Shown here one piece after another: positions 23,888 through 33,213 of a DNA stretch of 37,982 nt. Source of the stretch: JBHIEE01 sp046760445 (GTDB lineage: Bacteria; Acidobacteriota; Aminicenantia; JdFR-78). The number at the start of each line of letters is the position of its first letter. The stretch's first letter is position 1. The stretch lies in contig JBHIEE010000011.1 of assembly GCA_046760445.1 (NCBI GenBank), forward strand, positions 1-37,982, in the 5' to 3' direction. A program made the position numbers and the translations under genes. The notes under the pieces were generated by a model. That model saw nothing but the letters and a program-made list of their open reading frames with translations. It was not told where the DNA came from and made no database searches.

Positions 23888-26710
23888 ATGAGTAAATTTT
23901 TGAAATTTTCTTTTGTAGTTCTAATCTGTCTTTTCTCAATTTATATGATTTTTGCAGCAGAAACCGGCGAGATTAAGGGAAAAGTTGTAGATGAACAAGG
24001 AATAGGTCTTCCTGGAGTAACGATAAGAGCAAAAAGTCCTAATCTCCTGGGCATAAGAACTGCTATTAGCCGCTCAGATGGTTCATTCAGATTTTCTCTT
24101 CTTCCGATTGGAACTTATATTCTAACTTATGAACTTGAAGGTTTTATTACAGTGATTCAAAAAGATGTTATTGTCCGGTTAGGGATGGTTACCAGTCTAT
24201 CTACTACTATGAAAATAGCTAAGCTTAGAGAAGAAATCACGGTTACTGCTGAGCCTCCATTAGTTGATAAAACTTCTGTAGACACAAGCTACCGGATTAG
24301 CTCAAGAGACTTAGAGACTGTTCCCACACAAGCCCGAACAGTAGAAGATATTGTCAAGTTTACTCCGGGTGTGACAGGGGTCAGATCTAATACTCGTCGG
24401 GGAACAACCGAGGATGGATTCCCCAGTTTTAGAGGCGAAGGTGAGGAAGGAAACAATTGGTTAGTAGATGGACTTTCTATGAGGGGAGTTCGATTAAATA
24501 AGCCAAGAGTGAGAATTAATTATGATGCTATTGATGAAATCCAGATTATTTCTGATCCTTTTAGTCCTGATTTGGCTTCTACTTTTGGAGGGATAATTAA
24601 TGTAGTGACCAAAACAGGTGGTAATGATTTTCATGGAGAATTGGGAGTTCTCTTTGGAGATGAGAGATTACAAGCTTCAAGAAAGGAGCAGTTATCCATT
24701 GCTTCTGAACCCGAGAGTTTTTCAAGATATAACTGGTATTTTAATCTTGGGGGACCTATTATTAAAAACAAATTATGGTTCTTTTTTTCTGACAATTTTT
24801 TCAGTGACAATGATGTGACCGAAGATGGTTATATTGATTATCTATTTATTCCCAGAGGAGAACGAACTTTAAGAGCCAATAATTTTTTTGGTAAATTAAC
24901 TTATTCTTTGAGTAATAATCACACCCTTTCTTTTTCTGGAGCCTATGATAAATTTCTAAATCAAACCAGTGATATTGGCCGTTCAGAGTTATATGAAGAA
25001 AAGCCTTTCACTAATTATCTTTATCGTTTGAACTATAAAGGAATTCTCTCTTCTAACACTCTTGTAGAAGCAGCTATAGGGCAAACAAAAAGAGATTCTT
25101 TAATTAAACCTCAGGATGATGATTTAGGCCCAGCCTTGTATTTTATTGAAGATGTTGCTCAGAATATTCATAATTCATTAGGAAGGGTTACAGATGATGA
25201 AAAGAGAACCGATTTTACTTTTAGAATGACTCAACATTTCGATACTAAAAAAATAGGACATCATGAGCTCAGTTTTGGATTTCAATATTATAAAACCTCT
25301 TCTGAATTTATTACTGATTTTTCGGGCAAAGATGAAGACCCTTTTCCTGATAATGGATTTGATAATGGAACGAAATATTTTTTTGACACTTGGCAAGAAG
25401 GGCAAGGAACACCTACCTTATTGTGGGAATATGGAGCTTTTAATTTTACTAACTCAACTCAAGGCATTGGTCTTTATTTAAAAGATAAAATCACCTGGGG
25501 CATATTTACTCTAATGCTGGGGTTTCGAAGTGAAACTCAAATAAACTATGATGATCAAGGGGAAAAAGTCTGGTCTTGGAGTTTGGGAGATTTTCTTTCT
25601 CCCAGAGCTTCTCTAACAATAGATCTAACTAATGATGGAAAAAATGTTTTAAAATTAGGCTGGGGAAAATTCGCTGACACAACAACAACTATGCATCTAG
25701 GATTTTTCAATCCTCAAGCTCCTCTTCAATTTCGAAGATATAGCTGGATTGGACCTTCCAATCCTGATGAAAATCAATTACATAATCCAGCAAACTGGAA
25801 ATTCATTCATGAAGAACGCCAAGGGCCTTATGAAATCTATCCCCTTATTAAGCCTAATTTTACCACTAAATATTTAATAGAATTTGACAGGCGCTTAGGT
25901 TCCAACTGGGCGGCTAAAGTAAGACTTGTCAATTCTTGGTCAAGGGATCTTCTGGAATTACTCGGAATATTTGATCCATCACCTCCTTACTATAAATTCA
26001 TCTTTGATAACTTCGAGCACAAAAAAAGAGATTATATTGGATTTGAAATTGAGGTGAATGGCAAAATTCGAGATATATTTTTTCTAAATGCCTCTTATTC
26101 CCATGCCTCAGCCAAGGGGACCAATCCTGGACAAGTAGAAACAGGTTCTTGGAGTCAAGAGGAAGGAAGTACTTATTATGTGGGTCTTTTTGGCAACCAT
26201 GTTTATGTCCCTGACATTCCTGGATTAGAGGAACTAAAAGAGTTTTTTGACTGGGGATTTGGAGGTTTAGGAGGTCGAGGAATCGGTGATGAAGGTTGGT
26301 ATGGTAAACTTCCTTATAGCATAGACCACAATGCCAAAATGAACATTACTTATCTGGCACCATATGGAATTGCTTTTTCCACAGCCTGGGAGTGGATTTC
26401 TGGATATCACTGGGAAAAATTAGGATTAGTTCCCTTTTTTGGTTATTACGCTTTTCCCGAGGGTCGAGGCTCAAGAGAAACTCCTTCTCATCTCTATATG
26501 GACTTTGGGGTTGAAAAAAATTTTGCTCTATCAGGTTTTATCACTGGCCTGCCAGAAGGAGTGATTCTTGATATTCGATTGGATGTTTTTAATTTATTTA
26601 ATAGTCAGAAACCTATATCTTTTGTGAAAGAGGATATTCCCATCTTTGGTCAGGTCTGGGCTCGTCAAGAACCTCGACAAGTACGTCTTATGCTCAAGCT
26701 GAAATGGTGA
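23888..26710 (+). CDS. TonB-dependent receptor with carboxypeptidase-regulatory-like domain
   Basis: This outer membrane receptor has about 940 residues. A signal peptide (MSKFLKFSFVVLICLFSIYM, then IFA) precedes a carboxypeptidase-regulatory-like beta-sandwich (about 25-110; GEIKGKVVDEQGIGLPGVTI). A plug domain follows (about 115-230) with EITVTAEPPLVD, the WLVDGLSMRGV segment and GGIINVVTKTGGNDFHGELG. A long 22-strand-type barrel ends in RLMLKLKW. The frame is open from a GTG at 23876; I start at ATG 23888, just after GTGGAGGGG. This architecture is typical of Acidobacteria, Aminicenantes and Bacteroidetes receptors for peptides, glycans or siderophores; the substrate is unknown. No SusD-like partner follows, so a classical polysaccharide locus is not supported. 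Confidence 0.92.
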   Translation: MSKFLKFSFVVLICLFSIYMIFAAETGEIKGKVVDEQGIGLPGVTIRAKSPNLLGIRTAISRSDGSFRFSLLPIGTYILTYELEGFITVIQKDVIVRLGMVTSLSTTMKIAKLREEITVTAEPPLVDKTSVDTSYRISSRDLETVPTQARTVEDIVKFTPGVTGVRSNTRRGTTEDGFPSFRGEGEEGNNWLVDGLSMRGVRLNKPRVRINYDAIDEIQIISDPFSPDLASTFGGIINVVTKTGGNDFHGELGVLFGDERLQASRKEQLSIASEPESFSRYNWYFNLGGPIIKNKLWFFFSDNFFSDNDVTEDGYIDYLFIPRGERTLRANNFFGKLTYSLSNNHTLSFSGAYDKFLNQTSDIGRSELYEEKPFTNYLYRLNYKGILSSNTLVEAAIGQTKRDSLIKPQDDDLGPALYFIEDVAQNIHNSLGRVTDDEKRTDFTFRMTQHFDTKKIGHHELSFGFQYYKTSSEFITDFSGKDEDPFPDNGFDNGTKYFFDTWQEGQGTPTLLWEYGAFNFTNSTQGIGLYLKDKITWGIFTLMLGFRSETQINYDDQGEKVWSWSLGDFLSPRASLTIDLTNDGKNVLKLGWGKFADTTTTMHLGFFNPQAPLQFRRYSWIGPSNPDENQLHNPANWKFIHEERQGPYEIYPLIKPNFTTKYLIEFDRRLGSNWAAKVRLVNSWSRDLLELLGIFDPSPPYYKFIFDNFEHKKRDYIGFEIEVNGKIRDIFFLNASYSHASAKGTNPGQVETGSWSQEEGSTYYVGLFGNHVYVPDIPGLEELKEFFDWGFGGLGGRGIGDEGWYGKLPYSIDHNAKMNITYLAPYGIAFSTAWEWISGYHWEKLGLVPFFGYYAFPEGRGSRETPSHLYMDFGVEKNFALSGFITGLPEGVILDIRLDVFNLFNSQKPISFVKEDIPIFGQVWARQEPRQVRLMLKLKW

Positions 26711-26797
26711 CCTTGAGTTTAATGTGATTTTTGCAGCCAAATTTTTTTTAATCATTTTTTCTTCTATAATAGCTTCTTTCTACCTCCTTTCATCCAG

Positions 26798-26814
26798 GGA
26801 AGAATCTTCCTTTT
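26798..26814 (+). terminator. Weak hairpin after the TonB receptor gene
   Basis: GGAAG-AAT-CTTCC (26798-26810) is followed by TTTT. The stem is short and lies about 90 bp after the stop, so this is only a possible terminator. Confidence 0.25.
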
Positions 26815-26885
26815 GATTACCTTTTATTTATTTTTTGTCAAATTTTTTTAATTTTAGTAGGAAATAACTACTGAAGGAAAAATTA

Positions 26886-26894
26886 TGTTATAAT
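26886..26894 (+). promoter_or_regulatory. Extended -10 promoter of the protease-TPR gene
   Basis: TGTTATAAT is a perfect TGn-TATAAT extended -10 element. No -35 match is seen, which is normal for this class. Transcription would start near 26901, leaving a leader of only 7-13 bases before the start codon. Confidence 0.55.
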
Positions 26895-26913
26895 TTTAAA
26901 GAGAGGTTTGCAT

Positions 26914-28884
26914 TTGCTCAAGAGATTTTTAGCATCCCGAAAGTTTTTCTTCAATCTTCAAAGAATACTAATTCTCTCTTTTTTTATCTTTATTATTTTT
27001 GAAATTGGTTTTTCTCAGAATCAACCAGTCAGAACAGTCAATCTCAAAGTAGCAGTAGATGAGGAATTGAGGAGCAAGAAGATGTGGCGTTTAAAGATTA
27101 AACGATTAGTTAGCAATTCTTCCAGAGATTTTGAGAAATATTTTGGAATAAGATTCAGAATAAAGAAATTTGAAAGTTGGTTCTCAGATAACACCCGAGG
27201 ATCTATGATAGAATTATTGAATGACTTAAGAAAAAAGATCCATCAGGGAGAGTGTGATATTGTTCTCGGCTTCACTTCCCAGTCTCATCTTAAATATGAC
27301 CTTTTTGGGATAGCTTTTTATCTTCACGGGTATATATTGCTAAGAGAGTTAAAGTCAGAATTTGTAATGAAATCCACATTAAAGCATGAACTCTGTCATC
27401 TATTTGGAGCAGTTGATCTCAATGAAAAGAGCTCAATTATGAATAAAAAAAATTCTGGTAATGAATTTGATAAGTTTACTACTCAGATTATTCATTTGAA
27501 TAAATATCGAAATTTTAATCCTTATCTTTTCCCTTTACCAAAAGACAAATTGGAGGAAGCAATCTCTATTTATAGTCAGAGAAAAAAGGCGAATCGTGGA
27601 GAAGCTGGGATTAATGTATTATTAGCTCAACTCTCCTTAGAAAAGGAAGATTATGACTCTACAGTAAAAGAATGCTATCAGGCAATAAAAATAGCTCCTG
27701 ATTTGCCAGAAATCTATAATCTTTTAGGCATCGCATATCGAAGAAAAGGAGAGATTGATCAGGCAATAAGGGAATACCAGAAAGTTCTTCATTTTCAACC
27801 AGAGCTTCCTGAAGTCCACTATAATTTGGGTATTGCCTACATGAAAAAAGGAATGGTTGAGGAAGCAATAAAGGAATACCAGAAAGCAATTGAGCTCAAT
27901 CCGAATTATGCCAAAGCTCATTCCAATTTAGGTCAGGCATATCTTAAAAAGACTATGATTGATCAAGCCATTGAAGAGTGCCGAAAGGCGCTAAAAATTT
28001 ATCCTCAATTAGCTGAGGCACTCTCTACTTTGAGCGGAGCTCTTATCCTTAAAAATAAATTAAATGAGGCAGAGGCTATTTCCAGGAGGGCAATAGAAAT
28101 TAAACCTGAACTTCCAGGAGCTCACAATAATTTAGCCAGTATTTATATCAGTAAGAAAATGATTGATCAAGCAATCGAAGAGTATCTAAAGGCCTTGGAA
28201 ATAGATCCTGAGTATTCAGAAGCTCACTATAATTTAGGTCGAGCCTATTTATTTAAAGGATTAATTGACCAATCGATTAATGAATTTAAAGAGGCGACTA
28301 AATTGAAACCTGACTATTATCAAGCTCATTCTAATTTAGCTAGTGCTTATCTAAAAAAAGGAATGGTGGAGGAAGCAATTAAAGAATGCAAGAAAGCCAT
28401 TGAGATAAATCCCGACTATGCTATTGCTTATTCCAATTTGGGCTATGCCTATCTCAAAAAAGAAATGATAAAAGAAGCAATAGCTCTTTGTCAGAAAGCA
28501 ACTACCCTTAATCCAGTTCTTCCTGAAGCTCACAATCTTTTAGGGATTTTATTTGAAAAAGAAGAAAGGACAGAAGAAGCACAAATTGAATATCTGAAAG
28601 CATTAGAATTGAAACCTGATTACCTTGGAGCCCATTTTAATCTGGGTAATCTATATTTTAAAAAAAATCTTCTTCCTAAATCAGCAATTCATTATAAAAA
28701 AGTGGTTGAAATTAATCCTGATTTTGCTCAGGCTTATAATAATTTAGGAGTGCTCTTTTTTTACCAGAAAAATTATCATTTGGCTTGGGAATATCTGAAA
28801 AAGGCGGAAAGTTTAGGAATTGAAGTCCATCCAGAGTTCAAACAAAAAGTACTCAAAAGATTAGAAAAAAACAGAAAGTTTTGA
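26914..28884 (+). CDS. Metzincin-like zinc protease domain fused to TPR repeats
   Basis: This exported or anchored protein has about 656 residues. The N-terminal hydrophobic segment (ILILSFFIFIIFEIGFSQ) acts as signal. Residues about 40-200 carry the zinc motif LKHELCHLFGAVD (His158, Glu159, His162, Asp168) followed by a Met-turn-like SSIMN (Met176). This is the HExxHxxGxxD plus Met pattern of metzincins, with Asp as third ligand as in snapalysins. From about residue 215 to the end there are roughly eleven to twelve tetratricopeptide repeats (for example EEAIKEYQKAIELNPNYAKA). The frame starts at TTG 26908; TTG 26914 has the better spacing from GAGAGG. TPRs would recruit partners. The fusion suggests a targeted protease in the periplasm; that is inference. 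Confidence 0.85.
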   Translation: MLKRFLASRKFFFNLQRILILSFFIFIIFEIGFSQNQPVRTVNLKVAVDEELRSKKMWRLKIKRLVSNSSRDFEKYFGIRFRIKKFESWFSDNTRGSMIELLNDLRKKIHQGECDIVLGFTSQSHLKYDLFGIAFYLHGYILLRELKSEFVMKSTLKHELCHLFGAVDLNEKSSIMNKKNSGNEFDKFTTQIIHLNKYRNFNPYLFPLPKDKLEEAISIYSQRKKANRGEAGINVLLAQLSLEKEDYDSTVKECYQAIKIAPDLPEIYNLLGIAYRRKGEIDQAIREYQKVLHFQPELPEVHYNLGIAYMKKGMVEEAIKEYQKAIELNPNYAKAHSNLGQAYLKKTMIDQAIEECRKALKIYPQLAEALSTLSGALILKNKLNEAEAISRRAIEIKPELPGAHNNLASIYISKKMIDQAIEEYLKALEIDPEYSEAHYNLGRAYLFKGLIDQSINEFKEATKLKPDYYQAHSNLASAYLKKGMVEEAIKECKKAIEINPDYAIAYSNLGYAYLKKEMIKEAIALCQKATTLNPVLPEAHNLLGILFEKEERTEEAQIEYLKALELKPDYLGAHFNLGNLYFKKNLLPKSAIHYKKVVEINPDFAQAYNNLGVLFFYQKNYHLAWEYLKKAESLGIEVHPEFKQKVLKRLEKNRKF

Positions 28885-28913
28885 AAATGTTTCAGGGGAC
28901 CATCTTTAAATTT

Positions 28914-30254
28914 TTAAATTCCTCCAATGGTCATTTCTTTAATTTTTATTGTCGGACCAGTGTAACGACCTCGAAAATCAAGATCATTGCCAATCATTTC
29001 TATTTCATTTAAAATCTTATTTAAATTTCCAGATATAGTGATTTCAGTTACTGGATAAGCAATTTCCCCTTTTTCGATCCATAAACCAAAAGCTCCTCGA
29101 GAAATATCCCCTGTAACAGGATTTAAGCCATGACCTATTGTTCTGATGAGTAACAATCCATTATCAATAGATTTAAGGATTTCTTCGGGTGAGTGTTTAC
29201 CTGGTTTAAGATAAAAATTATTAGATCCAACACCTCTTCCTGAACAATTCCCGGTCGATTTTAAGTTAAGTTTCCGGGCAGCATAGGTATTACACAAATA
29301 GTTTTCTAAAACGCCTTTATTGATTACTGTTGTTGTTTGAGTAGGCACTCCCTCGCTATCAAATGGTTTTGATCCTAATTTTCCTGGCATTAGACCATCG
29401 TCAATCACTGTAATCAGCTTATTTCCAATTTTCTGGCCCAATTTATCTACCAAAAAAGATGATTTTTGATAAATTGATATTCCAGAGACACAGGAAAAGA
29501 GAAAAGCCAAAAGCCAGGAAGTCATATTTGGCTCAAAGACAACTGGCACATTTTGGGTCTTAATTTTCTTTGCTCCCAATTGTCGAACCGTTCTTTCCAC
29601 TGCTTTCTTGGCAATTTCTTCTGGTGATTCAAGTTCTTTGAAATGTCGTTTAGAACAGTACCAGTAATCTTCCACTTTGGTATCTGTTTCTCCTGCCTGA
29701 AGTCCTACGCCCAGATAGCAGCTTGTTTCTGAATATTCGCTTGAGAATCCATTCGAATTGGCTAAAATTCTCCTGATTTCATTTGTTCCACAGCTTGCTC
29801 CATGAGAATTGGTAATTCTAGAATCAGCCAGAGCTATTTTTTCGGTTCCCAAAGCTAAACTTATTTTTTTATCAGCAGGGAGCTGGGAAATATCCGGATC
29901 ATATAAATTCAGAGAAGAAACATCGGTTTTTAATTCCTGTTTTTCAGGTAAACCTGCGAATTCATCGGAACTGCCCAGTCCAGCTCTCTTGATTGCATTG
30001 ACTATCAACTTTTCTAAGGTTTCTTTAGAGAAATCCTCTGAGGAGGCGAGGGCTGTTTTTTTATCCTTTATTACCCGAATAGTAAGATGTTTTGATCCTG
30101 CCTCGATTAAATTTTCTATTTCTTTCATTCTGACATTAACATTGAATTCATAGCCCTGAATAATAGTTACTTCAACTTCATCTGCTCCGTTCTTTTTTCC
30201 GTAAATAACAAGTTCCTCTGCCAGGGTTTTTAAATTTCCATTATTTTCTTTCAT
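28914..30254 (-). CDS. tldE: TldE/PmbA-type metallopeptidase subunit
   Basis: This 446-residue protein of the TldD/PmbA family lacks the HExxxH motif, as expected for the non-catalytic TldE (PmbA) subunit. Family marks include VNVRMKEIENLIEAGSKHL, the FLFSCVSG...SSFLVDKLGQ segment, DDGLMPGKLGSKPFDSEGVP, NYLCNTYAARKL and the C-terminal GPTIKIKEMTIGGI. TldD and TldE form a heterodimer that degrades unfolded peptides and matures some ribosomal peptides. It has no signal peptide, whereas its partner does. The ATG overlaps the TldD stop (ATGA), so the two are translationally coupled. It converges on the protease-TPR gene 29 bp away, with no terminator visible. Confidence 0.92.
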   Translation of the reverse strand: MKENNGNLKTLAEELVIYGKKNGADEVEVTIIQGYEFNVNVRMKEIENLIEAGSKHLTIRVIKDKKTALASSEDFSKETLEKLIVNAIKRAGLGSSDEFAGLPEKQELKTDVSSLNLYDPDISQLPADKKISLALGTEKIALADSRITNSHGASCGTNEIRRILANSNGFSSEYSETSCYLGVGLQAGETDTKVEDYWYCSKRHFKELESPEEIAKKAVERTVRQLGAKKIKTQNVPVVFEPNMTSWLLAFLFSCVSGISIYQKSSFLVDKLGQKIGNKLITVIDDGLMPGKLGSKPFDSEGVPTQTTTVINKGVLENYLCNTYAARKLNLKSTGNCSGRGVGSNNFYLKPGKHSPEEILKSIDNGLLLIRTIGHGLNPVTGDISRGAFGLWIEKGEIAYPVTEITISGNLNKILNEIEMIGNDLDFRGRYTGPTIKIKEMTIGGI

Positions 30255-31786
30255 TTTTTTCCTCCTACTGTCATTTTGGAAATTTTAATCGTCGGGCAAC
30301 CATTAGTCACTGGTGCAGCTTGTCCGTTTTTCCCGCAGGTTCCTGTTTGCATACCGAATTTAAGGTCACTGCCAACCATGACAATTTTGTTAAGAATATC
30401 AATGTTTGTCCCAATCAAAGTTGCTTGTTTGACAGGGGTGGTTAATTTGCCATCTTCAATAAGGTATCCAGAGCTAATAGAGAAAGTAAATTTTCCTGAG
30501 TCTTCTACCTGACCTCCTCGATATTTGTAGGCATAGAATCCCTTTTTGACCGATTTAATGATTTCTTCTGGATCATATTCTCCTCGATCTATGTAGGTAT
30601 TAGTCATTCTGGGAATAGGGATAAAAGAATAATTCTCTCTTCGTCCATTACCAGTTAAAGGCATTTTCATTATCTTGGCGGAAAGTTTATCCTGAAGTAA
30701 GCCTTTCATAATTCCTTTTTCAATTAATAATGTTTTTTTAGGAATAGTTCCCTCATCATCTGCATTGAGAGAGCCTCGAAAATTTGGGATAGTAGGATTA
30801 TCATAAATGGTCACTTGAGGATTACCTACTTGTTTTCCCATTTTATCCCAGAAAATGGATGTTTTCTTCCGGTTAAAGTCTGCTTCCAAAAGATGTCCTA
30901 CTGCTTCGTGAACCATTACTCCACTATGGCCAGGAGCGAGGATAACTGGCATTTCTCCAGCCGGAGCCTCAACAGCTTCTAAAAGTTGGACTGCTTCTTC
31001 GGCTGATTTTTCTCCAATTTTTTTGGGAGTTAATTTTTTAATAAAATACTCCATTCCCACTCTGCCTCCACCTCCAAAGTAACCCGAGTCTTTTTGGCCG
31101 TTTTTTTCAGCAATGGATACGCACAACAGTCTGACCAGCGGTCGAGCATCAGAGACAATAATTCCTTCTGAATTGGCAATCGTGACATATTGAATTTCAT
31201 CTTGAAGATAAGCTCTTGCTTTTTTAATTTTCGGGTCATAATTTTTGGCTGCTAGATAAGCCTCCTTCACCATTTCGATTTTCTTGGAAAGCACCTCGTT
31301 GTGTACGGGTAGAGAGATAAGATAATAATTTTTAGGAATTTCTATGGGAAAGAGTGGTTTTATCTGGATTGTTGTTGGACTGTTAGCAATTGAAACAGCC
31401 GTTAAGGCTGCTTTTTCCATGCTTTCAAAAGATAAATCATTGGAATAACCGTAACCAGTTTTTTCTCCTGATATCACTCTAATTCCTGCTCCAAGAGTGA
31501 TGTTTTCAGCTGTTTCCTTGATAATGTCTTCTTCCATACTGATATAGTTATAGATTTTATATTCAAGAAAAATTTCAGAGAATTCACCTCCCTTGGACAG
31601 GGTAATATTTAATATTTTCTTGATATCTTCATAGGTTACCCCAAAATGGTCTTCAAAAAGAACTGGAGATGGGGCTGGAATTTGCTGGGCGAAGAGAAGA
31701 TCGTACCACAATGGACCAGTTATTAGAGCACTAGCTCCCAAAGCACTTTGTTTGAGAAAGTGCCGTCTATTGATTTTTTTGGGCAT
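30251..31786 (-). CDS. tldD: TldD catalytic metallopeptidase subunit with Tat signal
   Basis: The protein has 511 residues, about 30-40 longer at the N-terminus than cytoplasmic TldD. The extension is a Tat signal (INRRHFLKQSALGASALITG; Arg7-Arg8) with a possible cleavage site near residues 33-34 (FAQ). The catalytic motif HExxxH is present at His293-Glu294-His298 (VMVHEAVGHLLEAD). Other marks are RGSLNADDEGTIPKKTLLIE, RMTNTYIDRGEYDPEEI and the tail PTIKISKMTVGG. It pairs with TldE, whose gene overlaps by four bases. Export of the catalytic subunit suggests that the complex acts outside the cytoplasm. The ATG follows AAAGGAGG, and a promoter is predicted at 31913-31941. Confidence 0.93.
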   Translation of the reverse strand: MPKKINRRHFLKQSALGASALITGPLWYDLLFAQQIPAPSPVLFEDHFGVTYEDIKKILNITLSKGGEFSEIFLEYKIYNYISMEEDIIKETAENITLGAGIRVISGEKTGYGYSNDLSFESMEKAALTAVSIANSPTTIQIKPLFPIEIPKNYYLISLPVHNEVLSKKIEMVKEAYLAAKNYDPKIKKARAYLQDEIQYVTIANSEGIIVSDARPLVRLLCVSIAEKNGQKDSGYFGGGGRVGMEYFIKKLTPKKIGEKSAEEAVQLLEAVEAPAGEMPVILAPGHSGVMVHEAVGHLLEADFNRKKTSIFWDKMGKQVGNPQVTIYDNPTIPNFRGSLNADDEGTIPKKTLLIEKGIMKGLLQDKLSAKIMKMPLTGNGRRENYSFIPIPRMTNTYIDRGEYDPEEIIKSVKKGFYAYKYRGGQVEDSGKFTFSISSGYLIEDGKLTTPVKQATLIGTNIDILNKIVMVGSDLKFGMQTGTCGKNGQAAPVTNGCPTIKISKMTVGGKK

Positions 31787-32088
31787 AAATTCCTCCTTTC
31801 TTTAAAATTTGTGAGTATTGTCTTAGGTTTCTTGGATGGATTTATCTGAGCAGTTAGGTTTTCTTTTGATTCTTTTAATGTTATCCACATAAGAATTATC
31901 GCCAGAATTTTATTTATATTAAATTTTCCATTATTTGGCAAGCCAATTTTTCAAACCGGTTAAGACATTACCCACACACTTTGGATAGGAGACAATATTT
32001 ATTTTGATTCCTGTTAATAATTTTGGGAGACTCTAAGAATGATAATCAAAAATTAATTATTAACGTCCCCTTTTCTTTTAATCTTCTT
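31787..32088. other. 302-bp spacer upstream of tldD
   Basis: It holds the predicted tldD promoter and a 12-bp inverted repeat TTGGC-AA-GCCAA at 31935-31946 that overlaps the -35 box. About 120 bases of untranslated leader follow before tldD. Near 32050 an AT-only inverted repeat (TTAATAATTAA) lies after the ybhN-like gene but is too weak to call a terminator. Confidence 0.5.
31913..31941 (-). promoter_or_regulatory. Promoter of tldD-tldE with overlapping inverted repeat
   Basis: On the minus strand TTGCCA (31941-31936) and TATAAA (31918-31913) are spaced by 17 bp. The -35 lies inside the perfect inverted repeat TTGGC-AA-GCCAA (31935-31946), which could be a repressor or activator site. Confidence 0.55.
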
Positions 32089-33114
32089 TTAGACAACTTT
32101 TTTTCTTTTTATTATTGGAAGAGCTAAAATTATAATACTTAGAATTCCCAGGGAATACTCGAAGATTTGAGTAATAAGATGAAGGCCAAAGCCAGAAATA
32201 ATAGCCAGTCTTGGATCAAATCCCATTAGTTTAAAACTCAAAGCCCAGGCTGATTCCCAGGTGCCGAAGCCAGCTATTCCTTTTACTGGGAGAGCAGACG
32301 AAAGTTCAGCTCCGGTTACTCCCAGAATTATCTTTGCAAAACTTAAATCACCCAGTAAAAATCCGTGACTGACAAGAAGAGCATGGAGAAGGAAAAAGAG
32401 AGCGCCATATTTAGCTAAGCGGATAAGTAATGACATAAAAAACACAGGCCAGTATATTTTGCGGGCTTTTATATCAATTAGGCTATCAACGGTTAAGTTC
32501 AATTTCCGAATTATAGTCTCTGCCCATTCTTTTTCCCTGAGTTTAAAACTCTTAAGCAGAACTTCTAAAATTCTTGTTAGTAAGGAAGTTACTACTTCCA
32601 GGCGAAGAAGGACAAGATAAACTATTACGAAAAAAATTAAAGCGATAATCAGGAGTGTAGAAACAGGGATCACTGTTTGGCTGAAACCCACAATAAATAT
32701 TGCTAAAATGAGAATTGGACTGAGGGTGATAAAATCAAAGATGACTGCTATTAAAAAGGTTGAGGTGGCAATTTCAAAAGTAAATTTGAGTCTTTTGTTT
32801 AAAATGTAAATATAGGATAAAGAGCCAATCCGAGCTGGAAGAAGATCCACAAAAAGATTGCGAATAAAAGTAACCATAAAAATATTTCCCCAGCCAATTG
32901 GCTCAGGCTTGAGTAAGAATTTGTATCTCCAAGCGCGGAATACACTCCCAGTTAAAGCAAAGATAATATAGAGATATAAGCCTGGCAAGTAAATATTGGC
33001 CAATGTTTCCTTTAGGTCTTTAAATTCTATTCGAGAGAGAAGATACCAGATGAGAAAAATAGAAACTATTATCGAAAGAATAAAATAAAAATAACCTCTT
33101 ATTTTTTTAGACAT
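32089..33114 (-). CDS. YbhN/UPF0104-type membrane protein (LPG synthase flippase-like)
   Basis: This is a polytopic membrane protein of 341 residues with about eight hydrophobic segments, from FYFILSIIVSIFLIWYLLS at the N-terminus to LGILSIIILALPI near the C-terminus. Family marks are the Arg-rich turn after the second helix (SVFRAWRYKFLLKP), the NLFVDLLPARIGSLSYIY segment and GAELSSALPVKGIAGFGTWE. The last is the signature of the lysylphosphatidylglycerol synthetase transmembrane (flippase) family. It lacks the cytoplasmic aminoacyltransferase half of MprF, so it is not a complete LPG synthase. Homologues move or modify lipids; its substrate is not known. The predicted promoter would give a leader of only about three bases, and no ribosome-binding site precedes the ATG. 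Confidence 0.85.
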   Translation of the reverse strand: MSKKIRGYFYFILSIIVSIFLIWYLLSRIEFKDLKETLANIYLPGLYLYIIFALTGSVFRAWRYKFLLKPEPIGWGNIFMVTFIRNLFVDLLPARIGSLSYIYILNKRLKFTFEIATSTFLIAVIFDFITLSPILILAIFIVGFSQTVIPVSTLLIIALIFFVIVYLVLLRLEVVTSLLTRILEVLLKSFKLREKEWAETIIRKLNLTVDSLIDIKARKIYWPVFFMSLLIRLAKYGALFFLLHALLVSHGFLLGDLSFAKIILGVTGAELSSALPVKGIAGFGTWESAWALSFKLMGFDPRLAIISGFGLHLITQIFEYSLGILSIIILALPIIKRKKVV

Positions 33115-33123
33115 TGTCTTCTT

Positions 33124-33152
33124 AATTTAGGTTGTTAAAAGAATAATGTCAA
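33124..33152 (-). promoter_or_regulatory. Promoter of the ybhN-like gene (near-leaderless)
   Basis: On the minus strand TTGACA (33152-33147) is followed after 17 bp by TAAATT (33129-33124). Transcription would start near 33117, three bases before the ATG at 33114. Confidence 0.5.
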
Positions 33153-33184
33153 GGTTGTTATTTTAAAACTCAACTGGTCAGAAT

Positions 33185-33213
33185 TTGACTCCCACTTGGT
33201 AAAATTCTATAAT
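33185..33213 (+). promoter_or_regulatory. Strong promoter of nadC-nadB (near-leaderless)
   Basis: TTGACT (33185-33190) and a perfect TATAAT (33208-33213) are 17 bp apart. This is the best sigma-70 match in the window. The ATG is nine bases after the -10 box, so the mRNA would have a leader of about three bases and no ribosome-binding site. Confidence 0.7.

Noticed and set aside
23876..26710. SusC-type receptor of a polysaccharide utilisation locus
   Set aside because: No SusD-like gene, glycoside hydrolase or regulator lies beside it.
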